Part shown: in pieces, positions 6,691 through 6,933 of the stretch | Layout of the letters: every line of letters starts with the position of its first letter | How positions within the stretch are numbered: position 1 is the stretch's first letter | Source: Desulfobacteraceae bacterium | GTDB taxonomy: Bacteria; Desulfobacterota; Desulfobacteria; Desulfobacterales; Desulfosalsimonadaceae | Assembly: GCA_021162325.1 (NCBI GenBank) | Contig: JAGGYV010000307.1 | Span: 1-6,933, forward strand | Direction of reading: 5' to 3' | DNA: 6,933 bases | The notes under the pieces: model-generated | The model's input: only the letters and a program-made list of their open reading frames with translations | Databases searched by the model: none | What the model was told of the DNA's origin: nothing | Translations under genes and position numbers: made by a program

Positions 6691-6719
6691 TTTTTATTAT
6701 TAAGTGCTTAACTTGTCAA
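6691..6719 (-). promoter_or_regulatory. Candidate sigma70-type promoter of ppiD
   Basis: On the minus strand, TTGACA (6714-6719, perfect -35) is followed after 17 nt by TAAAAA (6691-6696, 4 of 6 to the -10 consensus). The start would be near 6684, giving a leader of about 100 nt that includes the inverted repeat at 6620-6643. The spacer holds the near-palindrome TTAAGTGCTTAA (6700-6711), a possible operator. I see no sigma32-like pair, although ppiD is heat-shock or envelope-stress controlled in some bacteria. Confidence 0.5.
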
Positions 6720-6813
6720 TAAAATATCATTGATTTGAAGCCATTTGTCAGTGTAAAAACAGCTTTAAATAAAAAAATTAAAGCCACACGGGAATTTTCG
6801 GTAAAAATATTTA

Positions 6814-6842
6814 TTGACATCAAAATTTCATTTTATTAGTTT
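6814..6842 (+). promoter_or_regulatory. Probable promoter of tRNA-Ala
   Basis: A perfect TTGACA (6814-6819) is followed after 17 nt by TAGTTT (6837-6842, 3 of 6 to the -10 consensus). The start would fall near 6849, about 9 nt before the tRNA, which suits a short 5' leader trimmed by RNase P. The -35 is convincing; the -10 is weak. Confidence 0.45.
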
Positions 6843-6857
6843 GTGTTTCGATTACAA

Positions 6858-6933
6858 GGGGCTGTAGCTCAGCTGGGAGAGCGCATGACTGGCAGTCATG
6901 AGGCCAGGGGTTCGAGCCCCCTCAGCTCCACCA
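6858..6933 (+). tRNA. tRNA-Ala (anticodon GGC)
   Basis: The 76-nt cloverleaf folds completely. The acceptor stem is GGGGCTG with CAGCTCC, the D stem GCTC/GAGC, the anticodon stem CATGA/TCATG with loop CTGGCAG (anticodon GGC, reading GCC and probably GCU), and the T stem AGGGG/CCCCT with loop TTCGAGC, followed by discriminator A and an encoded CCA. The acceptor stem carries the G3-U70 wobble pair that is the main identity element for alanyl-tRNA synthetase. The gene is divergent from ppiD. It ends on the last base of the window, so what follows is unknown. Confidence 0.98.

Noticed and set aside
6762..6784. GCTTTAA / TTAAAGC inverted repeat with an A-rich loop between ppiD and the tRNA
   Set aside because: The stem is only 7 bp and AT-rich, with a 9-nt loop and no gene ending nearby on either strand, so a terminator role has no support.
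1..6933. CRISPR array, insertion sequence, toxin-antitoxin pair or defence system
   Set aside because: No spaced direct repeats, transposase motifs, terminal inverted repeats or paired small toxin/antitoxin genes are visible on either strand.

Overview
The window reads as chromosomal DNA from a Gram-negative bacterium of moderate GC. It is most likely a sulfate-reducing desulfobacterial (Desulfobacterota) relative. That placement rests on the style of the PpiD and DUF47 proteins and on AT-rich intergenic DNA; it is an inference, since no rRNA or marker gene is present. Most of the content is housekeeping or envelope-related. I see no CRISPR array, insertion sequence, phage gene or evident new defence system.

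Layout. (1) Positions 1-2963, minus strand: a large M16 zinc metallopeptidase of the PqqL-like type, with a lipoprotein-type signal peptide. It has no stop codon inside the window, so its 3' end lies beyond the left edge. (2) Positions 2964-3540: a mixed intergenic stretch. It holds a good minus-strand promoter for the peptidase, a Fur-box-like inverted repeat, a 59-codon remnant of the C-terminus of a PiT-family phosphate permease (3178-3357, plus strand), and a leader with a tiny ORF. (3) Positions 3541-4209, plus strand: an intact DUF47/PhoU-like gene, the usual genetic partner of PiT permeases, behind a near-perfect Shine-Dalgarno site. (4) Positions 4236-4484, minus strand: a small zinc-ribbon protein with one membrane segment. 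It converges on the DUF47 gene, and a shared hairpin at 4230-4252 overlaps its stop codon. (5) Positions 4682-6583, minus strand: ppiD, a membrane-anchored periplasmic folding factor with a parvulin domain. (6) Positions 6858-6933, plus strand: tRNA-Ala(GGC), divergent from ppiD; its encoded CCA is the last base of the window.

How the parts relate. The M16 peptidase and PpiD both act on envelope proteins (degradation and folding) but sit in separate transcription units. The PiT remnant next to an intact DUF47 gene suggests a former phosphate-transport pair whose permease was mostly deleted while the regulator survived. Points most worth a second look are this decayed pit-DUF47 locus, the A9/A8 tracts in the first ten codons of the zinc-ribbon gene, the inverted repeats in the ppiD leader and promoter spacer, and the Fur-box-like element between the peptidase and the pit remnant.
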